Assembly: GCA_021781255.1 (NCBI GenBank)
Contig: JAJXXG010000945.1
Location: forward strand, 1-6,319
Origin: Acidobacteriota bacterium
GTDB lineage: Bacteria; Acidobacteriota; Terriglobia; Terriglobales; Acidobacteriaceae
Direction of reading: 5' to 3'
DNA: 6,319 bases
Shown: positions 5,609 to 6,319 of the stretch, one piece after another
Layout: every line of letters starts with the position of its first letter
Numbering within the stretch: position 1 is the stretch's first letter
Position numbers and translations under genes: made by a program
Notes under the pieces: model-generated
The model's input: only the letters and a program-made list of their open reading frames with translations
What the model was told of the DNA's origin: nothing
The model's database searches: none

Positions 5609-5804
5609 ATTGTCGCACTTCCATGTGTGCATTCACTGTGGCAGTGCCTCTCGACGGGACGAATTCGACAGTACGGCGGTCGCCACAGGCATTTATCCCT
5701 GTTCGAAGTGCGGTTTTGATGGACCTCTCAATCTTGTCATTCAAGACGTAGAGGCAGATGCGACTGACATAAACCAATGCTTGCCCAACAGTTCAACTGG
5801 CTAG
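5577..5804 (+). CDS. Small double-CxxC zinc-ribbon-like protein
   Basis: A 75-residue protein with two CxxC pairs, CIHC (Cys18, Cys21) and CSKC (Cys42, Cys45), 20 residues apart. This is the geometry of a zinc ribbon, so one structural Zn(II) bound by four cysteines is likely. The core FHVCIHCGSA...GIYPCSKCGFDGPLNLVIQD resembles short uncharacterised zinc-ribbon proteins that I associate with Acidobacteriota, though I cannot name a family. No signal peptide or membrane segment is seen, so it is probably cytoplasmic. Start: the ATG at 5577 has GGGGG about 6 nt upstream; no alternative in-frame start exists between the stop at 5517 and this codon. Its function is unknown: nucleic-acid or protein binding is possible. 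Its 3' end overlaps the LysR-type gene tail to tail by 12 bp. Confidence 0.72.
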   Translation: MACNSDRPQRELSHFHVCIHCGSASRRDEFDSTAVATGIYPCSKCGFDGPLNLVIQDVEADATDINQCLPNSSTG

Positions 5805-6319
5805 CGCTGTGCGCTGCTGTTGCGGATTTTGCACACTGGCCAGTTTCCGCCCGGCGGCGCGAACAAATTCACTTGTCAGACGCTTCTTGTCGTTTGACCG
5901 CATCGCCAATCTGGTTACGAGTTTCAGGCGCTCCTCCAACAACGGCCGGATTGCGATTTCGTCGCTGGAGATTCGCCAAGCAGATTCGCGCGTCAAAAAC
6001 GCCACGCCCTTGTACGCCAAGACGAGTGCCAACGCCTCTTCGGCTGTTGTGAAGTTATGCGTGTCGAGCGAAACGATTCCTTTCGCGGAAGACGCAGCCT
6101 GAATCATCTCGGAGATGTACGGGTTGATGTGGCGCTCGGGAAGAATCCACTGGTGCGAGTGCAAATCTTCGAGGTTGAGTTTGGCGTTTCTGGCGATGGC
6201 ATCGCTTTTGGGCAGCGCAATATAGATGGGCGCTTCTGTAACCGATAGAAAACTGAGAGCTGGCCATTCAGGAATGGCAATCACCAGCGCCATGTCTAAG
6301 GTTCCGGCAGCCACCATGC
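5793..6319 (-). CDS. LysR-family transcriptional regulator, C-terminal part (5' end outside window)
   Basis: The frame is open to the right edge, so the DNA-binding helix-turn-helix half is missing; the ATG at 6317 is an internal methionine. The visible 175 or so residues form most of the periplasmic-binding-like effector domain of LysR-type regulators. Evidence is GTLDMALV near the visible start (the usual G-LD-AL strand), PIYIALPKSDAIA with the LP-DH-like strand, a central WILP segment, the TAEEALALVLAYKGVAFLT region that matches the family's V--G-G--L-P pattern, and the closing LVTRLAMRSNDKKR stretch before a C-terminal helix. The family normally binds a small-molecule co-inducer between two lobes and often controls a divergent gene; that neighbour would be off the right edge. 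The effector cannot be deduced. The C-terminal end is a short polar tail (NPQQQRTALAS) overlapping the zinc-ribbon gene. Confidence 0.88.
   Translation of the reverse strand, partial: MVAAGTLDMALVIAIPEWPALSFLSVTEAPIYIALPKSDAIARNAKLNLEDLHSHQWILPERHINPYISEMIQAASSAKGIVSLDTHNFTTAEEALALVLAYKGVAFLTRESAWRISSDEIAIRPLLEERLKLVTRLAMRSNDKKRLTSEFVRAAGRKLASVQNPQQQRTALAS

Noticed and set aside
5803..5815. Hairpin AGCGC-TGT-GCGCT right after the zinc-ribbon stop as a terminator
   Set aside because: The stem is 5 bp, no T-run follows, and the sequence also codes for the end of the LysR-type protein.

Overview
The window most resembles chromosome or large-replicon DNA of an acidobacterium (Acidobacteriota, Terriglobia type). 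This is an inference from protein style: a ParB-like C-terminus with a Cys/His cluster, a secreted carboxypeptidase-regulatory-like protein with the C-terminal domain common in that phylum, and a small double-CxxC protein. No rRNA, tRNA, CRISPR array or insertion sequence is visible.

Layout. (1) 1-695, plus strand: the 3' part of a ParB/RepB/Spo0J-like gene that enters from the left edge, followed by a strong intrinsic terminator at 724-751. (2) 871-3666, minus strand: a CpxR-like response regulator (3666 to 2911) overlaps a CpxA-like sensor kinase (2914 to 1523) by four bases. After a 172-bp gap comes an unrecognised small multi-pass membrane protein (1350 to 871). (3) 3667-3865: a divergent control region with three CTTGACA heptamers, two of them direct repeats 10 bp apart. 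(4) 3866-5390, plus strand: a short signal-peptide protein of doubtful status, then a secreted or outer-membrane protein with a regulatory-like beta-sandwich domain. (5) 5391-5804, plus strand: a 24-bp palindrome, a possible 30-codon ORF with a good Shine-Dalgarno sequence, and a 75-aa zinc-ribbon-like protein. (6) 5793-6319, minus strand: the 3' half of a LysR-family regulator that runs off the right edge and overlaps the zinc-ribbon gene tail to tail by 12 bp.

How the genes may work together. The core looks like a self-contained envelope-sensing module: an inner-membrane kinase and its DNA-binding partner, transcribed away from a secreted/outer-membrane protein gene, with the likely operators between them. 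A Cpx-type regulator next to envelope proteins suggests that it controls both itself and the divergent genes, but this is inference. The ParB-like end is visibly richer in GC (line 121-180 is 37 of 60 bases G+C) than the membrane-protein gene (line 1021-1080 is 24 of 60), so the left side may have a different history. I see no convincing sign of a wholly new defence or mobile system.
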